64,000 bases of DNA from Pseudohongiella sp. (GTDB lineage: Bacteria > Pseudomonadota > Gammaproteobacteria > Pseudomonadales > Pseudohongiellaceae), in contig JAUSCD010000005.1 in the NCBI GenBank assembly GCA_030651695.1, positions 186,915-250,914 of the forward strand, read 5' to 3'. The notes below the pieces were generated by a model. That model worked only from the letters and a program-made list of their open reading frames with translations. It made no database searches and had not been told where the DNA came from. A program made the translations under genes and the position numbers. Within the stretch, counting starts at the first letter, position 1. Every line of letters starts with the position of its first letter. Below are positions 42,029 through 50,375 of this stretch, piece after piece.

Positions 42029-42961
42029 TCAGTTTGGCTGCTGGGGTGTGGTGCCCGCTATACAAATCAGCGCGGTTATCCCGAGCCCGGCCTCTGCCTG
42101 AGCTTGTGTAAGCTCCAGTTCACCAGGCGCTATCTCGGAGAATGTGGCGCCGGCAGGGATGCTGACCATCGCTATATCGGTTAACAGGCCATCGACATTC
42201 GCGCTGATCGAGTACGAGAACAGAAGGTGGTTGGCTGCCGGTGTCACTCCAACTGCCAGACCCGCGCCGGCAATGTAGGCAAAGCTGGTGGTGCCGTAGG
42301 TCGCCCCGGCTGAGCTCTGCAGAGCGACACCGGCCGCTTCGATGTAACCGTTGCCTACTACATAGGTGTCGATCCATGCTGCCGCAGCATAACAGCCTTC
42401 GGGCAATACCACGCCGCCGCCATTATCACCGCCGCCATTGTCGTCACCACCGCCGTTATCACCGCCACCATTGTCGCCGCCACCACATGGAGCATCATCA
42501 TCATCGTGATTGTGATGCTTGTGGTGGCCTACGCCATTGATATAACCGGGGTGGTCGTGTTGATGACCTTTGCCCTTGTGATTCTGATGACCCTTGCCCT
42601 TGCCGCTTCCGCCGTCAGACGACTCGCAGGTGCCATCGTCGCCGTCATCATGGTTGTGGTTATGACCGTAGCCATTGCCCTGATGATTGGTGTGACCCAC
42701 GCCATTGCTGTGAGTGTGATCGTGGCCTTTGCTCTTGTCAGCGCCATTACCCTTGCCGGCACTGTTGCCGGGCGCTGAGATGGCGCTGGTTGTCTGGGCG
42801 GGTGGCTGCGTGACTGTCTTGCTATTGCCTTTGCCTGCGCTGTTACCCGGAGCGGCGTTCTGGCTATTGCCTTTGCCGTTGGACGCCAGCACATCTGCGC
42901 TTGCCAGGGTGAGCGTGATTACCGTTGCGGCCAGGGCTGCAGCCGAAAAAATCTTGTTCAT
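42029..42961 (-). CDS. secreted His/Gly/Asp-rich protein, putative metal binder
   Basis: 310 residues. A signal peptide (AATVITLTLASADVLA) is followed by two copies of APGNSAGKGN (residues 37-46 and 63-72), a histidine-rich region (about 80-152) with 18 His in 73 residues and paired NGVGH motifs, four Asp in a row near 153, a Gly/Asp/Asn tract (about 160-183), and a folded C-terminal domain (from about Cys190, AAAAWIDTYVVGNGYIEAAG onward) rich in Ala and Gly. Four cysteines occur in the mature part. GGAG precedes the ATG. I recognise no family. Zn, Ni or Cu binding outside the membrane is inferred from composition. The gene is monocistronic. Confidence 0.75.
   Translation of the reverse strand: MNKIFSAAALAATVITLTLASADVLASNGKGNSQNAAPGNSAGKGNSKTVTQPPAQTTSAISAPGNSAGKGNGADKSKGHDHTHSNGVGHTNHQGNGYGHNHNHDDGDDGTCESSDGGSGKGKGHQNHKGKGHQHDHPGYINGVGHHKHHNHDDDDAPCGGGDNGGGDNGGGDDNGGGDNGGGVVLPEGCYAAAAWIDTYVVGNGYIEAAGVALQSSAGATYGTTSFAYIAGAGLAVGVTPAANHLLFSYSISANVDGLLTDIAMVSIPAGATFSEIAPGELELTQAQAEAGLGITALICIAGTTPQQPN
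42413..42484. repeat. coding micro-repeat tract (Gly-Gly-Gly-Asp-Asn)
   Basis: About five imperfect 12-15 base units of CCGCC(A/G)CCATT(A/G)TC type encode the Gly/Asp/Asn linker of the His-rich protein. All units keep frame. Slippage would lengthen or shorten the linker without frameshift. Confidence 0.8.
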
Positions 42962-43258
42962 CGCGTTTTCTCCGTTTCTCGTCAGCGCTTGTGACTGGCT
43001 GGCAGAAATCAGTTCGATTAGGCGAGCTGGGCAATATAAAACGTGATGCCGCTCACAGTACTTTACTTGAGTGTTGCAATTCTACGCCTGTTCTAAAGTC
43101 GCTGCAGCCCAAAAGCGGGAAAAAAGCGGGACACTTTCGTTATGCTCCCCTGGATTTGCCTTGTTATCAAATTCAGGCTATCGACTGTCTTGAGTTCCTC
43201 GGGTTATGCTTGAACGCATTCAGAAATTGACAGACCCGCGGCACCGCAAAGGCAGTAG
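42962..43258. other. divergent intergenic region, His-rich gene // peptide importer
   Basis: 297 bases with no supported gene. They should hold promoters for both directions. Two copies of AAAAGCGGGA lie 11 bases apart (43111 and 43122), one helical turn, a spacing seen in activator sites. A TATGCT (43141-43146) could be a -10 box for the importer operon, without a clear -35. Confidence 0.45.
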
Positions 43259-44962
43259 ATGAAACAACCCAGAACTCCAGATGACCGTCTGCTCAGCGCA
43301 GCCGGGCGACAACTCTCCGCTTACGCCTTGATGGCGATAGCATTTCTGATTGTTCTGATGTTCATTCTTAACTGGCTGGCAGGGCTGACCAGCAGCTCCA
43401 GCGGCATGTCCCGCTTTGGCGTGGACGTTGAAAACAACAGCATCAACGCATTTCTTCGCAATGAACCCCCTCAGATGGATACCATGAGATCTACTGATGC
43501 GATCAGCGGCGTAGTGCTGGGACATGTGATGGAGGGCCTGCTGCGTTACGACGAAAATGGCGAGCTGGTGGCCGGGATTGCCGAGCGCTGGGAGCAGAAC
43601 GGTACAGAGATCACGTATTGGCTGCGTGACAACGCGCGCTGGAGCAATGGAGATCCTGTCACCGCCCACGATTTTGAGTTTGCCTGGAAAAAAGTGCTCG
43701 AACCTGCCACCGCCTCCCAATACTCCTTTATTTTGTACCCGATTCTGAACGCTGAAAAAGCGAATCAGGGCGAACTCCCGGTGGATGCGGTTGGGGTGCG
43801 CGCGCTGGATGACAAAACCTTGCAGGTGACGCTGGAGGCTCCGATTGCCTATTTCGACCGCATTGTGGCGTTTGTGACTTTCCTGCCAGCCCAGAAGGAG
43901 TTTTTTGAGCAAACACAGGGTCGATATGGAGCAGATGCCGACAAAATGCTCTACAACGGGCCGTTCATGATGACCAGTTGGGTCCATGGGGCAAGCCTGA
44001 GGCTTGAGCGCAATCCCTTTTATTGGGACCCATCCCGGGCAAAACTGGACGCTATCAATTTTGCCCACATGACCTCGGACTCCAACACGCTGCTGAACCT
44101 GTTTAAAGATGGCCAGATCGCGTTGACGGATCTGACCACGCAAATGCTGGAGGAGGCCATGTTTCAGCGCTGGCCACTCGAGCGTTTTGCTGAAGGAACC
44201 GTGTTTTTCACCGACCTCAATCATCGGCCCGAACGGCTGACTTCCAACTTCAACCTGCGAAAAGCGCTGCAGCTGGCGCAGGATTCTGATGAGCTGGTCA
44301 ATCGTGTGATCAAGCTGCCAGGTTACCTGCCCGGCATCAGTATGTTCCCCGAGTGGGTGCAAGGTGTGAATGGTTTGCTGCGTGAGGAGTTTCCGCCCGC
44401 CGTCCACCGGCGCAATGTGCCGCTGGCACGCGAGCATCTTCAGAAAGCGCTGGATGAACTGGGGCTGGAGCGACTGCCTCCGCTGGTGCTGCTGTCTGGA
44501 GACACTCCGGTTGCGCGTTTGCAGGCAGAGTATTATCAGGAGTTGTGGCGCCGTGAGCTGGGCATCGAAATCCGTATTGATGAACAGACCTTCCGCCAGC
44601 GTCTGGACAAGATGAGTGCAGGGGATTTTGATCTGGTGTTGTCAGGGTGGGGGCCGGACTATAACGATGGCCTTACCTTTGCAGACCTGTACGCTTCATG
44701 GAATTTGAATAACCGCGGCCGTTATATAAACCCTGAGCTTGATGCGTATGTCCGTATCGCGCAAACCTCTCTGGATCAGGTTGAACGAGTGAGAGCCTTT
44801 GGCATGATCCAGCAAATTGTTTACGACGATGTGGTGCACATCAGTAATTATGAGAGGGGTTATGTGTACAGCACAGATCCCCGCCTTAAAGGAGTCGTGC
44901 GCCGTGTATTCGGGGCGGAGACTGATTATTCCTATGCCTGGATAGAAGCGGAGGCGAATTAG
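43259..44962 (+). CDS. peptide ABC importer substrate-binding protein, membrane-anchored
   Basis: 567 residues, SBP family 5 (OppA/DppA type). Instead of a cleavable lipobox it has an N-terminal cytoplasmic segment and a membrane helix (YALMAIAFLIVLMFILNWLAG), so it is probably tethered to the inner membrane. SFLRNEPPQMDT-like INAFLRNEPPQMDTMRSTDA, GLLRYDENGELVAGIAERWE, WSNGDPVTAHDFEFAWKKVL, YNGPFMMTSWVHGASLRLERN and a late GWGPDYNDGLTF are family landmarks. It would bind oligopeptides and deliver them to the two permeases that follow. The next gene starts three bases after the stop. Confidence 0.92.
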   Translation: MKQPRTPDDRLLSAAGRQLSAYALMAIAFLIVLMFILNWLAGLTSSSSGMSRFGVDVENNSINAFLRNEPPQMDTMRSTDAISGVVLGHVMEGLLRYDENGELVAGIAERWEQNGTEITYWLRDNARWSNGDPVTAHDFEFAWKKVLEPATASQYSFILYPILNAEKANQGELPVDAVGVRALDDKTLQVTLEAPIAYFDRIVAFVTFLPAQKEFFEQTQGRYGADADKMLYNGPFMMTSWVHGASLRLERNPFYWDPSRAKLDAINFAHMTSDSNTLLNLFKDGQIALTDLTTQMLEEAMFQRWPLERFAEGTVFFTDLNHRPERLTSNFNLRKALQLAQDSDELVNRVIKLPGYLPGISMFPEWVQGVNGLLREEFPPAVHRRNVPLAREHLQKALDELGLERLPPLVLLSGDTPVARLQAEYYQELWRRELGIEIRIDEQTFRQRLDKMSAGDFDLVLSGWGPDYNDGLTFADLYASWNLNNRGRYINPELDAYVRIAQTSLDQVERVRAFGMIQQIVYDDVVHISNYERGYVYSTDPRLKGVVRRVFGAETDYSYAWIEAEAN

Positions 44963-44964
44963 GA

Positions 44965-45897
44965 ATGGCAGCGTACGTTCTTAAACGAATTTTACAAGGC
45001 GTGCTGACGGTGTGGTTTATCGCCACCGCGACTTTCCTTGCCATGCACAATGTGCCTGGAGATCCCTTGTCAGGAGAGCGCGCCACCAATGCGGCGATCC
45101 AGGCCAATCTGGAAGCCCGCTACGGGCTCGACAAACCCCTCACCGAGCAATATCTGATCTATCTTGGCAATATGATGCGGGGTGATTTTGGTATCTCGTT
45201 TACCCAGCAGAACCGCGAAGTGAATGACATCATCCGCGAGCACTTTCCGGTGTCAGCCACACTGGGGATTCTGGCCGTTACCTTTGCGGCACTGGGCGGC
45301 ATTTTATGGGGTGCATTAACCTCGCTGTACCGTAATCGAATGCCGGATTACGTCATCATGTTTCTTGTGATCCTCGGAATTTCGGTGCCGAGTTTTGTGT
45401 TTGCCGCCCTGGGGCAATTAGCGCTGGTCAATCTGAACAGTTTGCTGGGTGTCTCCGTGCTGCCTGTTGCAGGCTGGGGCACGGTGTCGCACATGATTCT
45501 GCCCGCACTGGTGTTGGGCCTGGGCACCATGGCCTATCTCACAAGGTTGATGCGCTCCTCCATGCTGGAAGTGATGACTGCGGACTACATCCGCACCGCC
45601 AAGGCCAAAGGATTGACACCGACCCGCATTTTTACCCGCCATCAATTACGCAATGCAGTACTGCCGGTTGTCACGGTGCTCGGGCCAGCAATTGCTGCCA
45701 TCACGACCGGAGGTTTTGTAGTGGAGCTGGTGTTTGCGATCCCCGGACTTGGCCGCTACTTCGTGCAGGCCGTGCAGCAACTGGACTACACCGTGATTAT
45801 GGGGACAACAGTTTTTTACGGTGCCTTTCTGGTATTTATGGTGATCCTGGTGGATCTGATTTATGGCTGGATAGATCCGCGGGTAAGGCTTAAATGA
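44965..45897 (+). CDS. peptide ABC importer permease, OppB-like
   Basis: 310 residues with about six membrane helices. It begins AAYVLKRILQGVLTVWFIATATF, the normal DppB/OppB start, has LEARYGLDKPLTEQY and GDFGISFTQQNREV in the first loop, and the EAA-loop ADYIRTAKAKGLTPTRIFTRHQLRNAVLPV that docks to the ATPase. It ends FMVILVDLIYGWIDPRVRLK. It forms the channel with the next gene, which it overlaps by four bases (ATGA). Confidence 0.94.
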   Translation: MAAYVLKRILQGVLTVWFIATATFLAMHNVPGDPLSGERATNAAIQANLEARYGLDKPLTEQYLIYLGNMMRGDFGISFTQQNREVNDIIREHFPVSATLGILAVTFAALGGILWGALTSLYRNRMPDYVIMFLVILGISVPSFVFAALGQLALVNLNSLLGVSVLPVAGWGTVSHMILPALVLGLGTMAYLTRLMRSSMLEVMTADYIRTAKAKGLTPTRIFTRHQLRNAVLPVVTVLGPAIAAITTGGFVVELVFAIPGLGRYFVQAVQQLDYTVIMGTTVFYGAFLVFMVILVDLIYGWIDPRVRLK

Positions 45898-47291
45898 GTA
45901 TAAGTAAAATTCCTGTCAGAACTCTGCGCCCGGCCGATTTTGAATTGCTTCCAGCCCAGTCCGCAGCGCCGGTCATAGTGCGCCCTTCACGTTCATACTG
46001 GCAGGATGCCTGGGCGCGGTTAAAAACCAACAAGCGCGCACTGGTTTCGCTCTACATCATTATTGCCCTGATACTCTTTACCTTTGCCGGGCCTTTGGTC
46101 TGGCGTGTTGACCCTGCGCGGCAAGACGTTGATCAGATCAGTGTCGGCCCAGGTGTAGACCGGCGCGCCATTGTGGTTGAGCCATGGCAGGCATGGGATG
46201 GCAGCAGCCTGGCGCCGGGTTACGATTCCGGTGAGGGTCTGCAGTTGGCAGCTGATCCGACAACACAGAGTGTCCGGCTGCTATGGTCAGAGGTGCCGGG
46301 TGCCACTTACTACCGGCTTTACCGGAACCTGTTCAGTGCAACTGACATTGATGCTCTGGGAATTCCCATGGCTGATTTTTCGGCAGGTGGCAGGCGCTGG
46401 TACGAAGATCTGCTTGATCTTCAGCCGCGTGAGTACTTCTATTCCATCACCGCATTTGACGCCAACAATCAGCGCATGGATGAGTTTCTGACCATAAGCG
46501 CTGATGTCACCCGTGTTATTACAATGGATGAGGTACGCTCTAAAGAATTGGGTGTAGACATAGACAGGCTGCAACTTGGCGATGAGGTGTTTCTGACCTT
46601 CCATCCTTTGGGAACCGATTATCTTGGTCGCGATATGCTGGCACGGTTGATGGCAGGGGCGCAGGTGTCATTGTTTATCGGGTTGTTGGCGCCGTTGCTG
46701 TTTGTCAGCTTTGGTGTGTTGTATGGCGCCACGGCAGGTTTTGTGGGCGGCCGTGTTGATCAGTTGATGATGCGTATAGCCGACTTTGTGGTTGCGCTGC
46801 CATTCCTGCTGTTTATGATCCTGTTTCAGGTCGTGTTTGGAATTGGCCCTGGTGAGAGTGGCATCATACCGATGTTGGTGGCACTGGTGCTATTGTCGTG
46901 GCCCGCAACGGCAAGGCTGGTGCGCGGTCAGATCATGCAGATTCGTGAAGAAGCGTATGTCAGCGCCGCGCGCTTGCTTGGTGGTTCACACATGTATCTG
47001 ATATTCCGCCACATGATTCCCAATACTCTGGGCGTTATCCTGGTTACGCTGACTTTTGCGGTGCCTTCGGCAATTTTTACGGAAGCTTTCCTGTCGTTTA
47101 TTGGTATGGGAGTGGCGCCGCCGACTGCATCATGGGGGAGCATGAGCAACGAAGCTTTGAAAACCATGCTGACACACCCCCACGAGTTGTTTTTCCCCGC
47201 GCTGATGATCAGCATCACTGTGCTGGCATTTAATCTGTTAGGTGATGGACTTCGCGATGCGTTGGACGCCCGCATGCGAGGTATGGAATGA
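45894..47291 (+). CDS. peptide ABC importer permease, OppC-like, with a fibronectin-III-like periplasmic insert
   Basis: 465 residues, against about 300 for OppC. Residues 35-70 give the first cytoplasmic segment and helix (WARLKTNKRALVSLYIIIAL). Residues about 240-465 are an ordinary OppC core: HPLGTDYLGRDMLARLMAGAQVSL, the EAA loop EEAYVSAARLLGGSHMYLIFRHMIPNTLG, and DGLRDALDARMRGME. Between them, in the first periplasmic loop, lies an insertion; residues about 117-205 (SVRLLWSEVPGATYYRLYRN then REYFYSITAFDANNQR) read like a fibronectin type III domain. Such a domain could contact the binding protein or the cell wall. Overlaps of four bases join it to both neighbours. Confidence 0.92.
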   Translation: MSISKIPVRTLRPADFELLPAQSAAPVIVRPSRSYWQDAWARLKTNKRALVSLYIIIALILFTFAGPLVWRVDPARQDVDQISVGPGVDRRAIVVEPWQAWDGSSLAPGYDSGEGLQLAADPTTQSVRLLWSEVPGATYYRLYRNLFSATDIDALGIPMADFSAGGRRWYEDLLDLQPREYFYSITAFDANNQRMDEFLTISADVTRVITMDEVRSKELGVDIDRLQLGDEVFLTFHPLGTDYLGRDMLARLMAGAQVSLFIGLLAPLLFVSFGVLYGATAGFVGGRVDQLMMRIADFVVALPFLLFMILFQVVFGIGPGESGIIPMLVALVLLSWPATARLVRGQIMQIREEAYVSAARLLGGSHMYLIFRHMIPNTLGVILVTLTFAVPSAIFTEAFLSFIGMGVAPPTASWGSMSNEALKTMLTHPHELFFPALMISITVLAFNLLGDGLRDALDARMRGME

Positions 47292-48316
47292 CAGCCTTAC
47301 TTGAAGTGAATGATCTGAAGGTCGAGTTTTCCACCTGGGGTGGCATTGTCAAGGCGGTGCGCGGTGTCAGTTTCAGCGTAGACGCTGGCGAGACGCTGGC
47401 AATTGTTGGTGAATCGGGCAGCGGCAAGTCGGTTGCCATGCAGGCCTTGATGGGCATTGTGCCTATGCCGCCCGGCCGTATTACCGGTGGCTCGGCGCGT
47501 TTGCGCGGGCAGGAGTTTCTGGGGCGTCTCCGGTTGGATGGTAAAACCATTTGCGGCGATGAAATTGGTATGATTTTTCAGGATGCAATGTCGTCCTTAA
47601 ATCCTACCATGCGTATCGGTGATCAGATTGCAGAGACACTGGAGGTTCACCGTGGTTATTCCAGATCCAAAGCATTCAGGCGTGCGGTGGAATTGCTGGA
47701 GCTGGTACGTATTCCTGACGCTGCCAGGCGAGCCACGCAATATCCTTTTGAGTTTTCCGGCGGTATGTTGCAACGCGCCATGATTGCGATGGCGATCGCC
47801 TGCAAACCGGCATTGCTGATTGCGGATGAACCCACTACAGCGCTGGATGTCACTATTCAGGCGCAGATTCTTGATCTGCTTAAATCGCTGCAGGCTGAAA
47901 CCGGAATGTCGATTGTTCTGATCACTCACGATCTGGCGGTGGTCGCCCGCATGGCTGATAAAGTCGCCGTCATGTACGCTGGTCAGGTGGTGGAATACGG
48001 CAGTGTAGACGACGTGTTTTATCGCTCGTCCCATCCATATACGCTGGGCTTGAAACTGGCCATGCCAAGTGCCCGCTCAGACGTTGAACATAAACTGATG
48101 CCCATTCCGGGCAGCCCTCCCGATCTGTTTTCGCCACCCGTAGGCTGCGCGTACTGTGCCCGTTGCAATTACGCCATGCAGATTTGCGAATCCGATAATC
48201 CACCGCCCTTTGCCTTGTCGCCGCAGCATTATTCACGGTGCTGGTTGCAGCATCCACAACAGACGCGAGATGTTGGCGGTTTGCACCGGATTAAAACAAA
48301 CGAGGTGGACGTATGA
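47288..48316 (+). CDS. peptide ABC importer ATPase, OppD-like
   Basis: 342 residues. Walker A GESGSGKSV, Q-loop GMIFQDAMSSLNPTM, signature EFSGGMLQRAMIA, Walker [15 protein letters not shown] and H-loop LITHDLAVV. The C-terminal extension has the HPYTLGLKLAMPS segment and cysteines (VGCAYCARCNYAMQIC) of the oligopeptide-ATPase C-terminal region, which can hold an iron-sulfur cluster in this family. It pairs with the next gene to make the ATPase heterodimer and overlaps both neighbours by four bases. Confidence 0.95.
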   Translation: MTALLEVNDLKVEFSTWGGIVKAVRGVSFSVDAGETLAIVGESGSGKSVAMQALMGIVPMPPGRITGGSARLRGQEFLGRLRLDGKTICGDEIGMIFQDAMSSLNPTMRIGDQIAETLEVHRGYSRSKAFRRAVELLELVRIPDAARRATQYPFEFSGGMLQRAMIAMAIACKPALLIADEPTTALDVTIQAQILDLLKSLQAETGMSIVLITHDLAVVARMADKVAVMYAGQVVEYGSVDDVFYRSSHPYTLGLKLAMPSARSDVEHKLMPIPGSPPDLFSPPVGCAYCARCNYAMQICESDNPPPFALSPQHYSRCWLQHPQQTRDVGGLHRIKTNEVDV

Positions 48317-49260
48317 GCGAATTGGTCGGCCTGGATAAACTCAGTTGTTTTTTTGATGTCGGACGTGGCCAGCGCGTGCACGCAGTTGATAATGTCAGCC
48401 TGAGCATTGCCGAAGGCGAAACTCTGGGTCTGGTGGGTGAAAGCGGCTCAGGCAAATCAACCTTGGGCAAAACCCTGATGGGGCTGAATGACAAAACCTC
48501 CGGCTCCGTCACTTATCGTGGCAAGCACCTGCCAGCACATTATCGTTCGGCTGATTTCAAGCGCATGGCGACGGTGATGCAAATGATTTTTCAGGACCCG
48601 TATTCGTCGTTGAATCCGCGCATGACGGTGGGAGAGATTATTGCTGAAGGATTACGTTTGCGTAACGGGCCGAAAGAGCGCGTCGGAGAGTGGTTGGAGA
48701 AAGTCGGGCTTAGCGCATCACATGCTTCGCGGTACCCGCACGAGTTTTCCGGTGGGCAGCGCCAGCGTATTGGTATTGCGCGCGCGCTTATCATGGAGCC
48801 AGAGTTTGTGGTCTGTGACGAACCGATTTCAGCCCTCGATGTGTCAGTGCAGGCTCAAGTTGTCAATTTGCTCAATGACCTCAAAAAGTCCATGGGACTA
48901 ACCATGCTGTTTATCGCGCATGACTTATCCATGGTGCGCTACATCAGTGATCGTATGGCTGTAATGTACCTGGGCTCCATCATGGAGCTGGGTAAGGCCG
49001 CAGATGTCTACTTTCAGCCGCGCCACCCTTATACCGAAATTCTGATCGCATCCAACCCCGAGCCCGACCCGAATGCAGAGCGCCAGCGGCTTTCCACACC
49101 GATACAGGGTGAGATTCCATCCCCGGTCAATGTGCCCGCTGGCTGCCGTTTTGCTGGCCGCTGCCCCAAAGTGATGCAGGTTTGTCGCGAGAAAACCCCG
49201 CCTTTAATTCCGCTGTTGAACGAAGATCGTCAAGTGGCCTGTCATTTGTATAGCGCCTGA
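48313..49260 (+). CDS. peptide ABC importer ATPase, OppF-like
   Basis: 315 residues. Walker [51 protein letters not shown] and FIAHDLSMV are all intact. The C-terminal oligopeptide-type extension (HPYTEILIASNPEPDPNAE ... GCRFAGRCPKVMQVC) has three cysteines. It is the fifth and last gene of the first importer; 96 bases separate it from the second importer, leaving room for a promoter, though none is clear. Confidence 0.95.
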   Translation: MSELVGLDKLSCFFDVGRGQRVHAVDNVSLSIAEGETLGLVGESGSGKSTLGKTLMGLNDKTSGSVTYRGKHLPAHYRSADFKRMATVMQMIFQDPYSSLNPRMTVGEIIAEGLRLRNGPKERVGEWLEKVGLSASHASRYPHEFSGGQRQRIGIARALIMEPEFVVCDEPISALDVSVQAQVVNLLNDLKKSMGLTMLFIAHDLSMVRYISDRMAVMYLGSIMELGKAADVYFQPRHPYTEILIASNPEPDPNAERQRLSTPIQGEIPSPVNVPAGCRFAGRCPKVMQVCREKTPPLIPLLNEDRQVACHLYSA

Positions 49261-49356
49261 GGCAGAATCGGATATCTTTTTGTTCATGGAGTGAACAGAC
49301 AGTCCTTCCAGTGTGGATAGCCTGTTAAAAATTCACTACAAGAACAACGAACGACC

Positions 49357-50373
49357 ATGCGTGATTATTTTCTTCGCCGGCTACTGCTGATTCCCCCGAC
49401 CCTGATTGGTGTCACCATTATCGTTTTTGCAATAACCCGCCTGGTGCCAGGTGGTCCGCTTGAGCGGGCGATCATGGAGGCGCAAATGAGCAATCTTGGT
49501 GGCGTAACGTCGCAGGCAGGACAAGGTATGGCGTTGTCTCAGGCGCAACTGGATCGCCTCAGCGAATACTACGGTTTTGACAAACCGATTCTCGCAAGTT
49601 ATGTGGCCTGGATGGGTAAGGTGGTGCGGGGTGATCTTGGCACTTCCTACCGTTACAACATGCCGGTTACAGAGGTAATCAGCAGCCGCTTCCCGGTATC
49701 ACTTTATTACGGGCTGGTCACGCTGGTGCTGACGTATATGATCTGTATACCACTCGGGGTGCTGAAGGCTATTAAACATCGCACACTGGTGGATAACGTA
49801 AGTTCCATTTTTATTTTCATTGGATATGCGATACCCGGTTATGCGCTTGGTTCGCTATTGTTGCTGTATTTTTCGGTGAAGCTCGAATGGTTTCCTATGG
49901 GGGGTTTTACCAGCATGCAATTTGCTGGTAAAGATTTTGTTGGCAAGGGTCTCGATCTGCTTCAGCACTCTGTTTTGCCATTGATATGTTATCTCGTTGG
50001 AAGTTTTGCATTGGTAACAATGTTGCTCAAAAACCACCTGATGGATAATCTGGCGTCCGATTACATACGCACGGCGATTGCCAAAGGTGTGTCCTTTAAA
50101 AATGCAGTGAGCCGGCACGCATTGCGCAATTCCTTAATACCGATTGCCACAACATTTGGCCAAAACATTACCTTGCTGGTCTCTGGTTCATTCCTGATCG
50201 AAACCATTTTTGATATTGACGGTTTTGGCCTGCTTGGATTGACGTCCATAATTGACCGTGACTACCCCGTCGTAATGGGTATCGTTCTGTTGGCCAGCCT
50301 GCTGCTGCTGATCGGAAATATTATTTCCGATATTCTGGTGGCTTTGATTGATCCACGAATCCGGTTTAATTAG
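49357..50373 (+). CDS. yejB: peptide ABC importer permease, YejB-like
   Basis: 338 residues, about six membrane helices. It starts RDYFLRRLLLIPPTLIGVTIIVFAITRLVPGGP, a wording close to YejB, with GFDKPILASYVAWMGKVVRGDLGTS, the EAA loop ASDYIRTAIAKGVSFKNAVSRHALRNSLIPI, and the end DILVALIDPRIRFN. YejABEF of E. coli imports peptides and microcin C. The following permease starts three bases later. Confidence 0.9.
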   Translation: MRDYFLRRLLLIPPTLIGVTIIVFAITRLVPGGPLERAIMEAQMSNLGGVTSQAGQGMALSQAQLDRLSEYYGFDKPILASYVAWMGKVVRGDLGTSYRYNMPVTEVISSRFPVSLYYGLVTLVLTYMICIPLGVLKAIKHRTLVDNVSSIFIFIGYAIPGYALGSLLLLYFSVKLEWFPMGGFTSMQFAGKDFVGKGLDLLQHSVLPLICYLVGSFALVTMLLKNHLMDNLASDYIRTAIAKGVSFKNAVSRHALRNSLIPIATTFGQNITLLVSGSFLIETIFDIDGFGLLGLTSIIDRDYPVVMGIVLLASLLLLIGNIISDILVALIDPRIRFN

Positions 50374-50375
50374 GG

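Noticed and set aside
42413..42484. Short direct repeats that might suggest a CRISPR array
   Set aside because: Units are 12-15 bases, adjacent without unique spacers and in frame within a coding sequence.
42241..42778. Plus-strand frames rich in Val, Ile and Ala or in His, Arg and Pro opposite the His-rich protein
   Set aside because: They arise from the low-complexity codons on the other strand; the minus-strand reading has a signal peptide, ribosome site and terminator.
43220..44437. 405-codon open frame on the minus strand across the first peptide-binding protein gene
   Set aside because: It is antisense to a clear SBP gene with full family motifs; its translation has no recognisable domain and is a by-product of codon bias.
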